Source of the DNA: Diplolepis rosae
Lineage: Eukaryota; Arthropoda; Insecta; Hymenoptera; Diplolepididae
Reading direction: 5' to 3'
Length of the DNA: 64,000 nt
Assembly: GCA_030998225.1 (NCBI GenBank)
Contig: JAPYXD010000171.1
Span: forward strand, 434,001-498,000
Shown here: positions 11,422 to 23,885 of the stretch, in pieces
Position numbering within the stretch: the stretch's first letter is position 1
Layout of the letters: the number at the start of each line of letters is the position of its first letter
Notes under the pieces: model-generated
Told to the model about the DNA's origin: nothing
What the model saw: only the letters and a program-made list of their open reading frames with translations
Database searches by the model: none
Translations under genes and position numbers: made by a program

Positions 11422-11914
11422 AGATGAAATCGAAACCTATGCACATTTTTTCAAGGGGATGAAAAATTCTATTTAGAGAATGAGAATCACTGGAAAGCCT
11501 TATCATATAATGAGACTTATGTATGATAAGACAACACGAATCTTTCGACAGTTACGTTGGTCGATTTATGAGTTTCCAAGATAAAATCTGACTATATCGA
11601 CAATATGAACGTGGCTGCTTCAAAAATCTCATTACGTTATAACATTCAGACAATATAAAGTGTAAATACATTCTTCAGAAATTTCCACGAAGAATTTTTA
11701 ATAAGGATTTGACCTCGAAAATCTACAAGCTTAAATCATTGTTTTAATTGAGCTTCAGGAATTAACGTTGTCATAAAAGAAAAACGAAGAAACACACCTA
11801 AACCTGTGGAAAGAAATTTTAATAAAAACAGAAATATACAAATCATTTTATTTTTAACATTAAAACAATGAGTATAAACTAAATTCATTAATGAAAAAAA
11901 GAAATACGTAATAC
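11422..11914. other. Spacer, nothing recognised
   Basis: AT-rich, with no frame or repeat I can support. Confidence 0.4.
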
Positions 11915-11975
11915 GAGGTCTGTAAGGAAAGTATCCGGCCTAACTTCATATCTCCGCGCCATAGTGTTCGAGTGA
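11915..11975. repeat. Solo end of the 60.5-kb mariner family
   Basis: GAGGTCTGTAAGGAAAGTAT followed by CCGGCCTAACTTCATATCTC and CGCGCCATAGTGTTCGAG corresponds to the left end at 60481-60540. No matching right end is nearby. Confidence 0.7.
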
Positions 11976-11980
11976 GTGTT

Positions 11981-12140
11981 TGTGAGTCTTCTTGCCTCTC
12001 ACGTTGGGGTGCTTTATTTTGTGAGTCCCCTTGCCTATCACGTTGGGGTGCTTTATTTTTATGAGTCCCCTTGCCTCTCACGTTTTGGGGTACTTGATTT
12101 TTGTGTGTCCCCTTGCCTCTCACGTCGGAATGATTGACTT
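11981..12140. repeat. About 41-bp tandem repeat, four units
   Basis: Units start near 11982, 12021, 12062 and 12103. Each carries CCCCTTGCCTCTCACGTTGG (or close) followed by GGTGCTTTATTTTTG. The frames across it on both strands are periodic because of the repeat and are not taken as genes. Confidence 0.8.
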
Positions 12141-12339
12141 TATGGTAATGTCTTTTTTGTGTGGTACTCTTCAAAGCATGGTGCTGCGCATAGAGAGTAT
12201 CACAACTGGGGCATATGTATATCGTTCGACGTACAGTCTTACGCAAAGAGCACTAGTGGCACCTTTGACGGCGGCCGACTAATCGAGTGGGAGGATCATA
12301 GTAAGGAGAGATGCTTGAAGAAGTATTTAGTTTCAATAA

Positions 12340-12850
12340 TCATCTAACAACCTGTAATCGAAATGAAAAATGAAATAAGGTTGTAAAAAGTGAGCTACAA
12401 TATCGCCAGTAACACCCAAATCAAACTTCTGATAATCAGTGTCTGCACCAGTGTAAACAACAAAATCAAATACGAATCCCGTATCGCAGTCTACAATCAT
12501 GTAGAGCTTGATGTCAAAGCGATTTTTGCTCAAAGGATTATATTGCTTGAATCGAAGCCTACCTCTTTATAATAACAAACTTTCATCTTTGCACAGATTT
12601 TTCCCTGGAGTAAGAACTGCCGAAAATTTACTTTGTTCGTGTCCTATTATAGACTTTATTTTCACTAAAGGATGATTCACGATTTCTTCAATATCATGAA
12701 AATGTTAACATCGCAGGATGTGAATATATCTATTGCGAGACATTATTTGACCAAAAATTGGGGTGTGTAGCAAAAGATCTGTGGAGCAATAACTTTGCAG
12801 ATCACCTTTCTTCATTTTCAGCCATTTTATGGAAGATAAAAGTATGATAC
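12340..12850 (-). pseudogene. piggyBac-type transposase fragment
   Basis: Reading minus from about 12850, three-frame translation gives piggyBac-like blocks in order: MSRNRYIHILRC, HFHDIEEIVNHP, the core motif CKDESLLL (expected first catalytic Asp), GRLRFKQYNPLSKNRFDIKL, then DCDTGFVFDFVVYTGA and VVAHFLQPYF. The downstream core and the cysteine-rich C-terminus are absent. Stops (after SLLL, within HILRC*H) and shifts make it non-functional. No TTAA-flanked ends were found. Confidence 0.75.
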
Positions 12851-14592
12851 ACTGTTCGATCAATAGTGAAGAAAAATGACAATAGTAAAAATTATATGCA
12901 TACTGTGAAAATCCTGGAGAATAATAAATTATGAATGTAAAGTAGCAATCTGCAACATATTATAAATTTATAGTACTGAATGAGTAAAAGATTCATTCCT
13001 CTACAGAAAAAAAACCGAGTGCTAATCCTCTTGTAGATACTAACAATGAATCAATTTTTTACATTCAAGTATTTTTTAAGATGAGATGAGTTTTTACGAT
13101 ATGTGATGATATTTGTTTCGAACTCAGTGCACCAACAACAAAGATGTACCAACTCCCAGACCGAAATAGCAAAAAAAAAATTTCGCGTTCATGTCGTTGA
13201 TCTCAGATCATGCTGAGAATGAATGACGCAGTATTTTATGTAACCTTTAGACATGAGGTTGAAGCTTCCTGCTTTTGTGCTGTCCATCAAATTACGTAGG
13301 AAAACACTCGGAAATCCTCGCTTCTACTAGAAATGAAACTTGACCTTGAAATACCGATTTTCAGGGTCAACAATGTTTCGAGGAATTTTAAAACTATTTT
13401 TTACGTATTCAAAACATAAAATTTTGCTTAAAATAATTAAATATTTTGTGCCTCTTGAGTGGTTGATATGTCGACCACCCCCGAAGCTAAAAGGTTAAGA
13501 TCGTAGCGACTTCTTCAGTGAAACATTGGAACGATTCCAATCTTACATTGCCGCTACATACAATATCTTTTGCTCCTCTTCCACGCATGCGCGGTTCTCT
13601 CGCGTAGAGAAACAACTGACGAACGTTGGTTGTATATCAGTGTTGTATATACTGGAAAAGTATGAATAACCTAAAAAACATAAATTCAATATTTAAAAAA
13701 CTTGTGCTTTCATTACGTCCCCTTAGCCCGAACTCAGTGTATTAAAGAATTCGAGAATTTACATAAAAGAAGGCATCACTTTGCCAACGATGAAGAAATT
13801 ATCAACATTTAATTGATAATAGTAAAAAAGGCGTTGAAATAATTAGGGGACTAATTACGCATCTTCTCAGAATACTAGTATTAGAAAAAGATGAAGGACA
13901 AATCGAACATTTAATTTCCATTCCTGTTCGCCAAGGACAGAATTTCATAGGTATAATACCAAAACGTTTTTCGAAGATCTACCACGACGAACCCTGACGT
14001 CTTAGAACCATTCGAAAGGTCTCAAATTGAAGCATGACATTTCTTCTTTCGACGCCATGTGTTCGGAAAATTTTGACATATGACCATGAAGCCCGGAACG
14101 CGACATAATTAAATTTTTTTAAAATCACTAGTTGAAAACTTGAACTAGGGGTGACTGCAAAACACACTCTTAAAACAACCCTCAAATTCATCGATTAAAC
14201 CTACTGCACATCGAAATTAAATGAAGTTTGAAAAAATTCGCAAATTGGAAACTTGAATCAATGCTGGCTTTCAAGACTCCACTGCATCACCTCTAAGCGG
14301 ATAAACTTGCATTGCGACATCCGATATCAACCTCTTAAACTCTGAATAAATCCTACCGCAGTTTGAGACCCTTTGAAATCAACGCTGTGTTTCAATGATA
14401 TATTTTCAGCAATAAAATTTGAAAATATGTGAAGAGAAATCCATTTAGCCATGGAAACCACAATTCTTTATTTCCGAGAGTGCTCCACGTGGAGCCGGTC
14501 TTCATTACACTCCATTTCTTTGGCTTTTTTGTTTTTTTTGTTGTTTTTTCGTTGTTTTTCAGTTTTTTTTTATTCTCATAGATATATGTATA
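12851..14592. other. Spacer without recognised genes
   Basis: Mostly AT-rich. A GC-richer patch at about 13490-13640 includes ACGCATGCGCGG, but no gene or repeat partner is seen in this window. Confidence 0.4.
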
Positions 14593-15002
14593 TAGTGAAA
14601 CCTCACTTATCGGGACACTCATTTATCCGGATCTTCACTTATCGGGATCTCGCAACCTCATTTATCGGGACATTTTGTTTCTCCTCCAGCCACCACTCCT
14701 TGTACATAGTGACATAGTGACAGTTTCCAGATGTTTCATTTGCAGGAGTTTTATTATGTCAATTTTTTTACATACCTTCGTTTGTATTTCTATCTTCATT
14801 TTCCATCATGAAAAACCAAATAAATTTACACAATTTGCATATACATTACAACTTATGTACATAACCATTACTAAATGTCAACATACAACAAGAGTCATGG
14901 CAACCCACCATGAGACTGTAGGTGGTAGTGGGGAGCCTCTCCAAATCCCGATAAACGAGGTGTTTACATTTCAAGGGCGTCCCGATAAATGAGGTTTTAC
15001 TG
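14593..15002. mobile_element. pogo/Tigger-like MITE
   Basis: The left end TAGTGAAACCTCACTTATCG and the right end (reverse complement CAGTAAAACCTCATTTATCG) form TIRs with TA outside (14591-14592 and 15003-15004). The subterminal motif CATTTATCGGGA is repeated several times within 14600-14670, which suggests multiple transposase-binding sites. At 410 bp it has no transposase. Confidence 0.8.
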
Positions 15003-15004
15003 TA

Positions 15005-15932
15005 TATACATCTATTTGAAAACCGGCCAAAACACCAGCGTCAGGTTGCGTATTCACATGTTGTATATACGTATCAATTTAAACGATCTTACTGTATTGT
15101 TATTCCTTCGAAGCTGCGTTTCGTTACGTTTCACCAACGTAATCAGCTAGCATATGGACATCCCATCCCCTTTGATATTGTCTCTCCATTTCTTTAATGT
15201 TTTGATGGGATTTTTCACCTTGCTCTTCACTTACGCTTCCCAAGTTGATTTCAGGGAAGAAGTCGTTGAGGCAAATAAGCTTCAAGCTCATGTTGTAACC
15301 TAATTTATTGAACTTTTTTTACATCACACGCAGGATATAAAGCGATCATAAAATAATAAATAATCACTTTCCATCACTTTCTGATAATAACCTTCTCAAA
15401 GAGTAGACAGTAATACAACATTAGTGTAAGTTGCGTTTGACGCCGTCAATCGAAGATCGTGATTCCACGCGCATCACTTTACAAAAAAATTCATATTGCG
15501 CACAATTTTCGAGTGCACACCTTAATTATGTATCTAAAATTTTCATAATGCTTGGGGCTATCACTATGAAATTTTTCAGACTTTTCAAAAATGACGTTTT
15601 TAAAAAAAATCAATTAATTTGAAAAAAAAATTGTTTCGTTATTAAATTTGGAGTAAAATTTTTCGCAAAAAATGCTACTACATCGGCCATCTAATGATAC
15701 GTTTTTGATACTTTTTCAGAATTTTTCTAGTTTCAGTTTTTAAATAATTGAAAAAGAACAAAAACATTTTTTTTGTGTTGTTTATCCCATAACTTTTTAA
15801 ATAATGCATGAAAAAATCTAAAATTTTGGGATTCTTCATTATTTATGTTAGTCTATCAAACCTTAAAATGTGAAGAAAATCGGAAACATGGAGTCCTGAA
15901 CTAGTCCGATTTGGCATGGAACACACCATATA
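15005..15932. other. Spacer
   Basis: Nothing recognised. The 15430-15622 frame is low-complexity. Confidence 0.4.
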
Positions 15933-16414
15933 CAGGGTGAGGCACATAAAGTGTTACAGAGCGACAGCAGTCAAATTATTGATCATATCCAAAAATGTTT
16001 CAGACAAAAGTTTCAGTGTTCGAGAAGGCCATCATACATACATACATACCCTCGACTTGTAAGCACTTGTTAATTCGCTGATGAAAAAACCGTCTAACTT
16101 CAGCCAACATTTGTGGTCTAATTTCGGTACATACTTGGCGTAGTATTTCTTTCATGTAGTCAGGCATGGTAGGTGCTACCGCCATTACGCGTTCTTTGAT
16201 AAAATCCCATAAAAAGTAATCTAGTGATGTTAGATCTGGCGAACGAGGTGGCCAAGCTTTCTGCCTTGACGTAACTTCAGCGCCTCCACCGATAAAAAAA
16301 TATGGTGGTCCAGTATGACGGCCTTCTCGAACACTGATACTTTAGTCTGAAAATTTTTTGGATATGATCAATAGTTTGAGTGCTATCGCTCTGTAACACT
16401 TTATGTGCCTCACT

Positions 16415-16417
<3 letters not shown>
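15933..16417 (-). mobile_element. Tc1/mariner-type MITE with transposase tail
   Basis: Long TIRs of about 100-110 bp (left CAGGGTGAGGCACATAAAGT; right reverse complement AAGAGTGAGGCACATAAAGT) are flanked by TA (15931-15932; 16418-16419). The centre retains a piece of transposase. Confidence 0.8.
16000..16262 (-). pseudogene. Transposase C-terminal fragment (DDE, Tc1/mariner type)
   Basis: From about 16260 on minus the reading gives KAWPPRSPDLTSLDYFLW (third-acid region with the typical PRSPDL...LDYFLW signature), then EILRQVCTEIRPQMLAEVRR and a C-terminal helix HQRINKCLQVEG. Everything upstream of the third acidic residue is deleted. The MITE arose by internal deletion of a full element. Confidence 0.7.

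Positions 16418-16446
<29 letters not shown>
16418..16446. repeat. (TA)n microsatellite
   Basis: Uninterrupted TA repeat directly beside the MITE end, perhaps grown from the TA target site. Confidence 0.9.
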
Positions 16447-16448
<2 letters not shown>

Positions 16449-17049
16449 AGTTAATACTGGGTATTAACACTGCAATATAGATTCGTATAATCTTCAATAG
16501 CATCAGTTTATGATTCTATATTATAAATTTTGAAATCGAATTTAAGCATGAGAGTTTTAGCTGTTATAATAAAGTATTGTTTGCATTTGCACAGTTTATC
16601 ATTTTATATTATTATAGATTCTTAATATGTCATCAAAAAATTGAATAATTAATTAGATACAGGAAAATGACCAATCTTGAAAAATCTGGATGTTTTCTTT
16701 AATTTATTTAATCTTACAATGACGTTTCGATAACATTATATCATCCTCATCAGATCAACAAGACATTCCTTTAATGTTTGGTTCCATAATAATGATATAA
16801 AACTGATGAAAATCCTAAGATAATAAACATAAAAATTATCTATAATATATATATGTATCAAAATACCTGTAGTTTTAGTATCCGTTTTTACATGCGCATC
16901 ACAATATATACTTGTATATATCGTCGATTGTTGTCAAAACTTTAGTCAATATAAAATTTAAAACTTGTCACATTGTAACTGGAAATTCGTAGATTATTGT
17001 CAAAAAAATTAGTCAATATTAATTCCCAATTTGTGTAAAATTACAATAA

Positions 17050-18327
17050 AAAAATCAGCCCGCTTTGTTGGCACATTCTCATCGCGCCCAGCTCGCTTCG
17101 CCCGTAAGTTTGAGCGCGCCTAGGGCGCGCGATTCGATCGTCGCGCTTCGCGCTCCGTTCTTTCTGGACCTCGCGCTTTGCGCTCAGTCTTGTGCTCTTC
17201 GCATACATTTAAATTTATTTCTTATAATTTGATACTGAAGCTCAAACCAATTTTATAATAATGTTACAGATAATGTGAATTACACATTTTCTCAAAGTCA
17301 CTCTATTTCTTTTTGAATTTAAGCGAAACAGGAGATTCAATTTACTTAAGGCTCTATCAGCCTTAAGGAACACATTCTCATCATGACGCTCACGCTTCGT
17401 GCTCGATTTTCTGTATACATTTCAGTAACTGTTTAATAAATTACATCATTAAAATAATTTATTTTCTTCCAAATCTCTCAAAAAAAAAAAAAAACAATCG
17501 TAAACTTTATTTAAGGAAAAGATTTTGCAGAACAATGCTTATTTCGTATCTCACATATTTTGGTGAAAAAAATCGAATTTTTTTAATATTAAAAATCAAA
17601 ACATAAAATATACATCCTGTCCCGAAATGTCTTAATGAGAATTTGTAGACCTCATTTAGGCAAGCAATTTTCCATCTCAACGTTTATTTGTATTACACAT
17701 ATTTTGTCTAAAAAATGCAATTTTTGAATTTTATCCGTATTTTTTGGAATTGAAACGAAAAATATATGTTTTATCAGAAACTGTGAGACAAAATTTGTAG
17801 ATCTTTTTGAAACGAACAACTTTGTATTCTTACGTGTTTTTTGTATTTCACATATTATTGTTAAAAAATTGAATTTTGGATTTTCAATAGTTTTTTTTTA
17901 ATTGAAAAGAAAAATATGCATCTTATGAAAAAATGTTACAATTCAAATTTGTAGGTCTTTATGTAGAAAATAATATTGTATCATAACGTTTTTTCGTATC
18001 TCGTATAATTTAACCGGAAAATGGAATTTTCATATTGACTTCTTTCGAATTTGAATATGCTGTAACATTTCTAATTTTGATTTAATCAAAAAATGTTATG
18101 AGGATAATTTGTAGAGATTTATGAGCACTATCAAAAACCAGTATTGAAATTTTTGATTTTTTCAAAAAGTTATTTTCAAAAACACAAAAGTAGTGCTCAA
18201 TCCCTCAATTTTGATTGGATGTGGCTGGTTAACGAACTTGTCTTTACTTTTTCGGCTCCGATAAAGTGTACCAAAGCTCAATTCAATCTGATAATTCTAT
18301 CGAGAGTTATGCCGCACACGACCTACT

Positions 18328-18362
<35 letters not shown>

Positions 18363-18484
18363 CTTTCGTAAAAACCGTTTTTTCTGACTCAGGAGGTCTC
18401 AAAACGTAAAGATTTGATGAAAATTTCGAAAGTCATTTTTCACATAAAACCAATACCTTCTCATCCATGATGAGAATGTAAAAA
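17050..18484 (+). repeat. GC-tipped dispersed repeat, copy 1 (1.4 kb)
   Basis: It starts with TCAGCCCGCTTTGTTGG and a block rich in CGCGCGATTCGATCGTCGCG, then AT-rich sequence, and ends with CTCATCCATGATGAGAATGT, a hairpin-forming end. A direct copy lies at 33611-34650. Copy 1 has an extra segment of about 300 bp (about 17380-17660) that includes a second CACATTCTCATCATGACGCTC block. The start TC and 3' hairpin recall Helitron-like elements, but the end lacks CTRR, so it stays unclassified. Confidence 0.7.
18331..18361. repeat. (CAGA)n microsatellite
   Basis: About eight units here against about four at the same place in copy 2 (34510-34530), so it expanded within the dispersed repeat. Confidence 0.9.
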
Positions 18485-18559
18485 ATATAATTACAAATTG
18501 TAATGACAGTTTAAAAGTTTTTTTCATTTTTATTTCTGACTTTTCTAAAGAATTGTACA

Positions 18560-21480
18560 TTATTCTTATCTCTCATATGTCGTTTCACTGAAACGAGTAC
18601 AGGAATACTGAGAAGTTCATATACAAGAAACGGAGTTTTGTATATATGCAATTATTCTTTTGAAATAGTTTGATTCTTTATGTAAAATTTTAATATTGTC
18701 CCAATCAAAATCATGTTGAGTACCTCCCGGAACGAAAAAGAAGAATCTCTCCTCGGTCTCTCGCGTCTCCCCAGTCTTTTTTCGAGTCTCTCTTCGCGCA
18801 ACCAGGTAGACTCCGCAGAGACTGGCGCGTCTTTACTAGGTCTCTGAAAGCAATACTCAAGTCTCGGGTAAAGAGACTGAGTATCTGTGCGAGAGATTCT
18901 TAGGAGACTACCAAGTCTTTCGTTAATCTCGGTATCAGCATCTTTAATCTCTCTATGCTTACACGGAGAAAATTTATTTTAATAAAAAAAATACTTCTTC
19001 CAGAATTCACTATCTAAACGATTATTTACATTCTATAGTTAGATATAGACGACCAGGATGTCGACTCAGTTTGGGTACAGGGTGATATAAGTTTGAAGGT
19101 CTTAAGTATATTAATTCTATACGCTTACACAAACTTGCACAAACATTAGTTTTTTCATTCCTAATTTTTTAATTTTATTCACTACTCAAAACTGTATTTA
19201 ATAAAAATTCGCCATAATAATTGGGCCCAGATGAAATTTTTTTCAAATTGTTACACAGGACAAAAGATATCCGATCGAACTAAAACTTTGAGGGCTGACT
19301 ACTGTATTATTTTCTATTATCGTTTATAAAGAGGAGGAGGTAGTAGGAATGAATTTATTTGATATAATTATCGTTACTACTTGTAATGATAGAGTATGAA
19401 TCATTTTTTTTCTAAATGCATTATATATAATGGATCAAGTTTTTCAATCTTGGAGACTAAAATCTCTGAGACAGAGATTCAAGTCTCCGCGAGACTGAGT
19501 TTCAAAAAGAAAGACTGGATCACTTTTTATTGATCTCTGGCCGGGAGATCACCGAGACTGTGAAAGACTGTTCGGCTCACGAGAGAGACTGATGGAGACT
19601 ATCAGAGACTCATATAGAGACTGGGGAGACGCGAGAGACCAAGGAGAGATTCTTCTTTTTCGTCCCGGGCTGTATCATTTTCATTCTTTATTCTGTGTTT
19701 CGTAACTAGATTATGGAATTTTTCATTTAAAATAATATGTTTTTTGTGTTCATCATATCTGACAAAAAACATTCTTCAAGTTTGACCTACATAAGTTTTT
19801 GAACAATTCAAGCATGGACTCTTATAAACTACATTTCAAATTTCCAATTTTTTTAATGAATCTTTTCCTAATTTTACGTATTCATCTAATTTTGATGTGT
19901 TTCTGAAAACGGTAGTTATGTTATATTCTTTTAACTGTCATTTAAGTTTATATGATAAATTTCCATAATAAGAAATAGAAACTACACTTTTGTAATCTAT
20001 TGCACTTTCGTTATTCTTTGGTATGAAATCCAAACTTTTATCTTTATTTTTAAGTTTGAAAATTCTATTATTTATACGTTTGTTTATAACATTTTTTGGA
20101 TAATTATTAAGCATCAAACTATTTTTAATTATTTCTAAATTTTCTTCATAAAATTTGCCATGTGACAGTAATATTGCGGTCTATACTAAATTTTTAATTT
20201 TCACAATTCTTTTTTTAAAAGGATGAATAGAGAAATAGTTTAAATATCTACCAGAATACGTGTTTTATGTACACCAATTTGTTTCCATGGTACCATCTTT
20301 ATTTTCTATTATCAGAAGATTTAGAAACAGAAGTGTGTTATCAAATTCTTATTCATATATGAAAAATTTAATAGTGAATGATAAGAATTGAAGTTTTCTA
20401 TAGTTTCTTTAATCATGTTCTTTGGAATTATTGAAAATGTGTCATTAACATATCTGTAACAAGAGTGTATTTTGAAACTTAATTTTTGTAAAACTACTTC
20501 CTAAAGATCTTGTGAAACTAAATCTGCTAACATTGGAAATAGGAGATCCAATTGCAGTACCAAAAACTTAATAATATTTATTCTCAAACTGAAAAAAAGT
20601 ATTTCCATGAGAAATTCAAGACCTTTTTGAAACTCTTGTAAAGGCAAATTTGTAGCACTTTTTATAAGATTCCATCTTTTTTCAATGCTGTTTTTTACCA
20701 TATCAATTGGAAAGTTTTTAAATAAAGACGTAACATCTAGTGAAATCATAATGTGATCCATTGGGATTTTAGTTTTTGAAATGATATCCGTAAAAATAAA
20801 TGAATTTTTTACTTGTGATTTTGGAGATGGGAGTGTTTATTAGTGAAAATACTGAACCTAGATGAAAATTTTTTTTTTTTTTTTTGAAGACCATATATTC
20901 TTGGCAAGTTTGTGTTTTTAATAGAAATATCCTTTTTTGATGCATTTTTTCCTAAGAAATGCTTTACCCACCAATTTCTAAAAGTTTATAGGTATCTTTT
21001 TTCATTATTTTGAGCGGATTATAATTTATTTTTTTGTAAGTAGAGTTATCATTATTAAGTTGAAACATTTTTTCATTGTAATCTGAACGATTTAAAATTA
21101 CCGTAACATTACCTTTGTCACCATGTGTGATGAGTAATTCTCTGTTTTTTATGTAAAAATAATTTTGTTTCTTTCAAACTTTTTGCCATGGTTTCTCAAT
21201 TGCAGAGATATTTTGAGTATTATTCAAAAAGTTAGAAGTAGTGTTCAAAAGTTTGTGTCTTAGTTCTACTCTGTCTTTTTCTTTTTTAATTTTTTCCATA
21301 TTTGATTCTATATCCTTTATAATTCCAAAAACCATGTCCTTTTTTTATATTTAAAAACGAAGAGCTGAAATTATTTTCATATCTTAAAACATCATTTACT
21401 TTGTCAGGAATTGGAACATCAGTAAATTAACTATCCAAGGATCAATATATTGTTTATATTTTTTAGTATTTCCAATTGAA
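18560..21480 (-). pseudogene. PLE reverse transcriptase + GIY-YIG endonuclease (broken)
   Basis: On minus, in order: an N-terminal coiled region (DIESNMEKIKKEKDRVELRH); RT motif A-like SLDVTSLFKNFPID (20740 region); a motif-B region GTAIGSPIS with a frameshift into PMLADLVSQDL; motif C reading YRYVNDT (20440-20465), where PLEs have Y-V-D-D-T; a linker; then GIY-YIG-like NVVYKSPCLNCSKTYVGQT (about 19780-19835), RYDEHKKHI and, beyond the foldback, HDFDWDNIKILHKESNYFKR (about 18660-18718). Many frameshifts and a mutated catalytic Asp show it is dead. Confidence 0.8.
18723..19672. mobile_element. GAGACT-rich foldback element
   Basis: The left end (CCTCCCGGAACGAAAAAGAAG) and right end (reverse complement CAGCCCGGGACGAAAAAGAAG) continue as inverted repeats of about 60 bp, then weaker pairing over about 240 bp built from many GAGACT/AGTCTC hexamers. 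TA flanks both ends (18721-18722; 19673-19674). The AT-rich centre has no coding. It interrupts the PLE GIY-YIG frame. Confidence 0.8.
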
Positions 21481-21558
21481 TACACATAAACTCCATATAC
21501 ACGAGGAAACTTTTTATAGCAATACATGTTTTATTTCATAGAGATAATTCTAAAAAAT

Positions 21559-21787
21559 CACTGAAAAAAGTGGTTAGTAAAACCAACTACTTCGGTTTGT
21601 AAAATATGCCTCAGCTTTTTTATTAGTTAGCACATTAATTTTTGTTGTTGTTATTACTATCTCAATTGTTATCACAAGAACTTGGGTAGTAACAACATCT
21701 AAAAAAATTGTTGCGCTAACTAATAAAATAGCTGAGGCATATTTTACAAACCGAAGTAGTTGGTTTTACGAACCATTTTTTTCAGTG
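21559..21787. mobile_element. 229-bp palindromic MITE
   Basis: The left half (CACTGAAAAAAGTGGTT ... GTAAAATATGCCTCAGC ... ATTAGTTAGC) is mirrored by the right half with few mismatches. Arms are about 90 bp around a short centre. The CACTG tips resemble other Tc1/mariner-type MITEs here. Confidence 0.8.
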
Positions 21788-23564
21788 ATATTAGGAATTT
21801 GGGGATAAACAAGTTCAATGGTAATTATTCCTACCGGACTGGAAATTTTTTGCAGTCAAAATACCAAATATTCGAAAAATTATATGAAACTTAGTATGGA
21901 TTATAGTAAAGTTTAAAACTATCTAATTGAAATATAGTTTAGCAAAATTTCTAAATTTGGATTTCTCTGTGTACATTTTGATTCTCTCATCATGAAACTT
22001 CAATATCTCAGAAATTACGGATTTCTCTACACGCTTGCAAATGTTTGGATTAGAAGTAGAAAAACAGAAATGAACATCGAGGTAAATTTACACAGAACGT
22101 GCGAAATTTAAAGGGAAGAAAAAACGAGTTGTTTTGAATGAAGTGGCTCAGATAGAAAAAGGAAATGTACAAAATGAAATTTCAAAATTTCAATGTTGAT
22201 TTTTAGATATTTTTAGAACTTGAAATTTAGAAAATATATAAAATTTATTTCAAGCACTGCTTTTTATTTTTTAAAATTTATTTAAAAGGAAGGAGGTATT
22301 TATTGAATCTTTTTGAAGCGTTAAAGATATCTTGGTGCAATACTTTTGTAGTTTAGACGAAGTTTTCACTTGGAGAGGGCTATAATTGTCGGATTTACAA
22401 AGATTCACGTCCAGTATGACAACGACTGAGTCTTCAATTACGCGGAGTTCAATGTAGAGTCTGCTGTATTAATCTAAAATTCAAAACATGTCTAATTTAT
22501 GAGTTTATACTGAAAGTAAATTCACTCGTAAGTAAAAAAGTGATAAATTTAAAAAACCTATCACTCAAAAGTTTTTTAAAAATTTTCCTTTAAATGTGCA
22601 AGAAAAAGTTATTCATTAAAGAAATATAACTATAAGAGTAGGTTCAATTCAGGAAGAAAATTTCAATAAAAAATATATATGCAAATCCAAAAAATGTTTT
22701 TTTTTTTCAAATAAAAACGCGTTTCAAAAAGTTTTAAACACACGTGTATATCTCCGTCAGCAGCAAAACCAGTTGTAGTCTTGTTCATTTTTTTAACATT
22801 ATTTTGAGACTTTAGGAAAGTATTTTCATTATTGGTTTCTATTGATTTATCCAAAAAAATTGATCTTTTTCAGCCAGCTATACTATGTTCCGCCCTGAAG
22901 AATAAAATCTCTTCTCCCAAATCTATGTGTTTAAAATTCCGCTTGAAGTATATAAAATTCGTTAATGCTTGTCTAAATACTCTTTGAATTTTTATCCCGT
23001 TACAGAAGCTGTGTAGCAATCATTCGTGTGTGTTTTGCTCTACTTGTTAAATCATATTAATATCTGCATCGGGATGACGTACTACTAATGAAATATCTGC
23101 AAAAGAACATTGCCAGATGTGGGTCAGATTATGAACTTGCGTTGTCTTACTCTATGTGCCGAGTGATGCAGCACAGCCACTAACATGGCGTGACGAAGAC
23201 GCATGTTCCACAGATCTCTCAGAATTATCAAATCTGTTTCCTTCTCTCATAATCCAATAACCACAGCCTTCTAGGTATATGATATTGTACATCGTCCCCA
23301 GTGGACGGAATCGACAAATTTTCTTTCTATTGTTCTTCACAAGAATCGGAAATTGGTCAATTTTGAAACTACCAGGACCAACGGCTCAAGGGATTCAGAT
23401 AACAAGTGGGGCCTTTCCACTTAAATAAAGATAATAAAATAGCAGCATTGGTGGCTTATGGGAAACCTTTGGATTTATACTATACTAGGCGTGCAGCCAC
23501 GTGATTGGCGCGAGCAACTCACGTATGCGATCTACTTATGCGCGTGGATGCATTTATCCTACAC
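21788..23564. other. Spacer without recognised genes
   Basis: AT-rich to 22900, then more balanced sequence to 23560. Small frames (for example 22663-22854, 23152-23340) have no recognisable motif. Confidence 0.4.
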
Positions 23565-23885
23565 TACACAGAACAGGTCTGTGAAGTTGGCACCCATGTA
23601 TTTGAATAGAACATTCTTATCGATGGCATACGTTTGTCCAAGGTAGGCCCACATTTGCCCACCCATTAGTTTTTTTTGTCCAGCCTTTCTTTAATTTTTA
23701 TTAACAATTTAAAAAAAAATGGTTGAGAACCACTGATTATAAAAAATTATTATTTTGAACAAAAAAACATTCACGATCGTTTGTCCAACGTTTGTCCACG
23801 TTTGTCCATACATTACTTTCGTTTGCCCACCCTTCAAAATCGAAATATTAAAAAAAAAATTTTCACAAAAAACATAATAAATTTT

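Larger units (their letters stand above)
16640..21480 (-). mobile_element. Penelope-like element, minus strand, with two insertions
   Basis: The 3' side near 16730 has GACGTTTCGATAACATTATA-type sequence with ATCATCCTCATCAG, like PLE terminal repeats. Coding homology runs from about 21480 down to about 18560. It is interrupted by a 950-bp foldback (18723-19672) and by a 1.4-kb repeat (17050-18480). Confidence 0.7.

Noticed and set aside
12031..12282. Frames across the 41-bp tandem array
   Set aside because: Periodic peptides result from the repeat itself.
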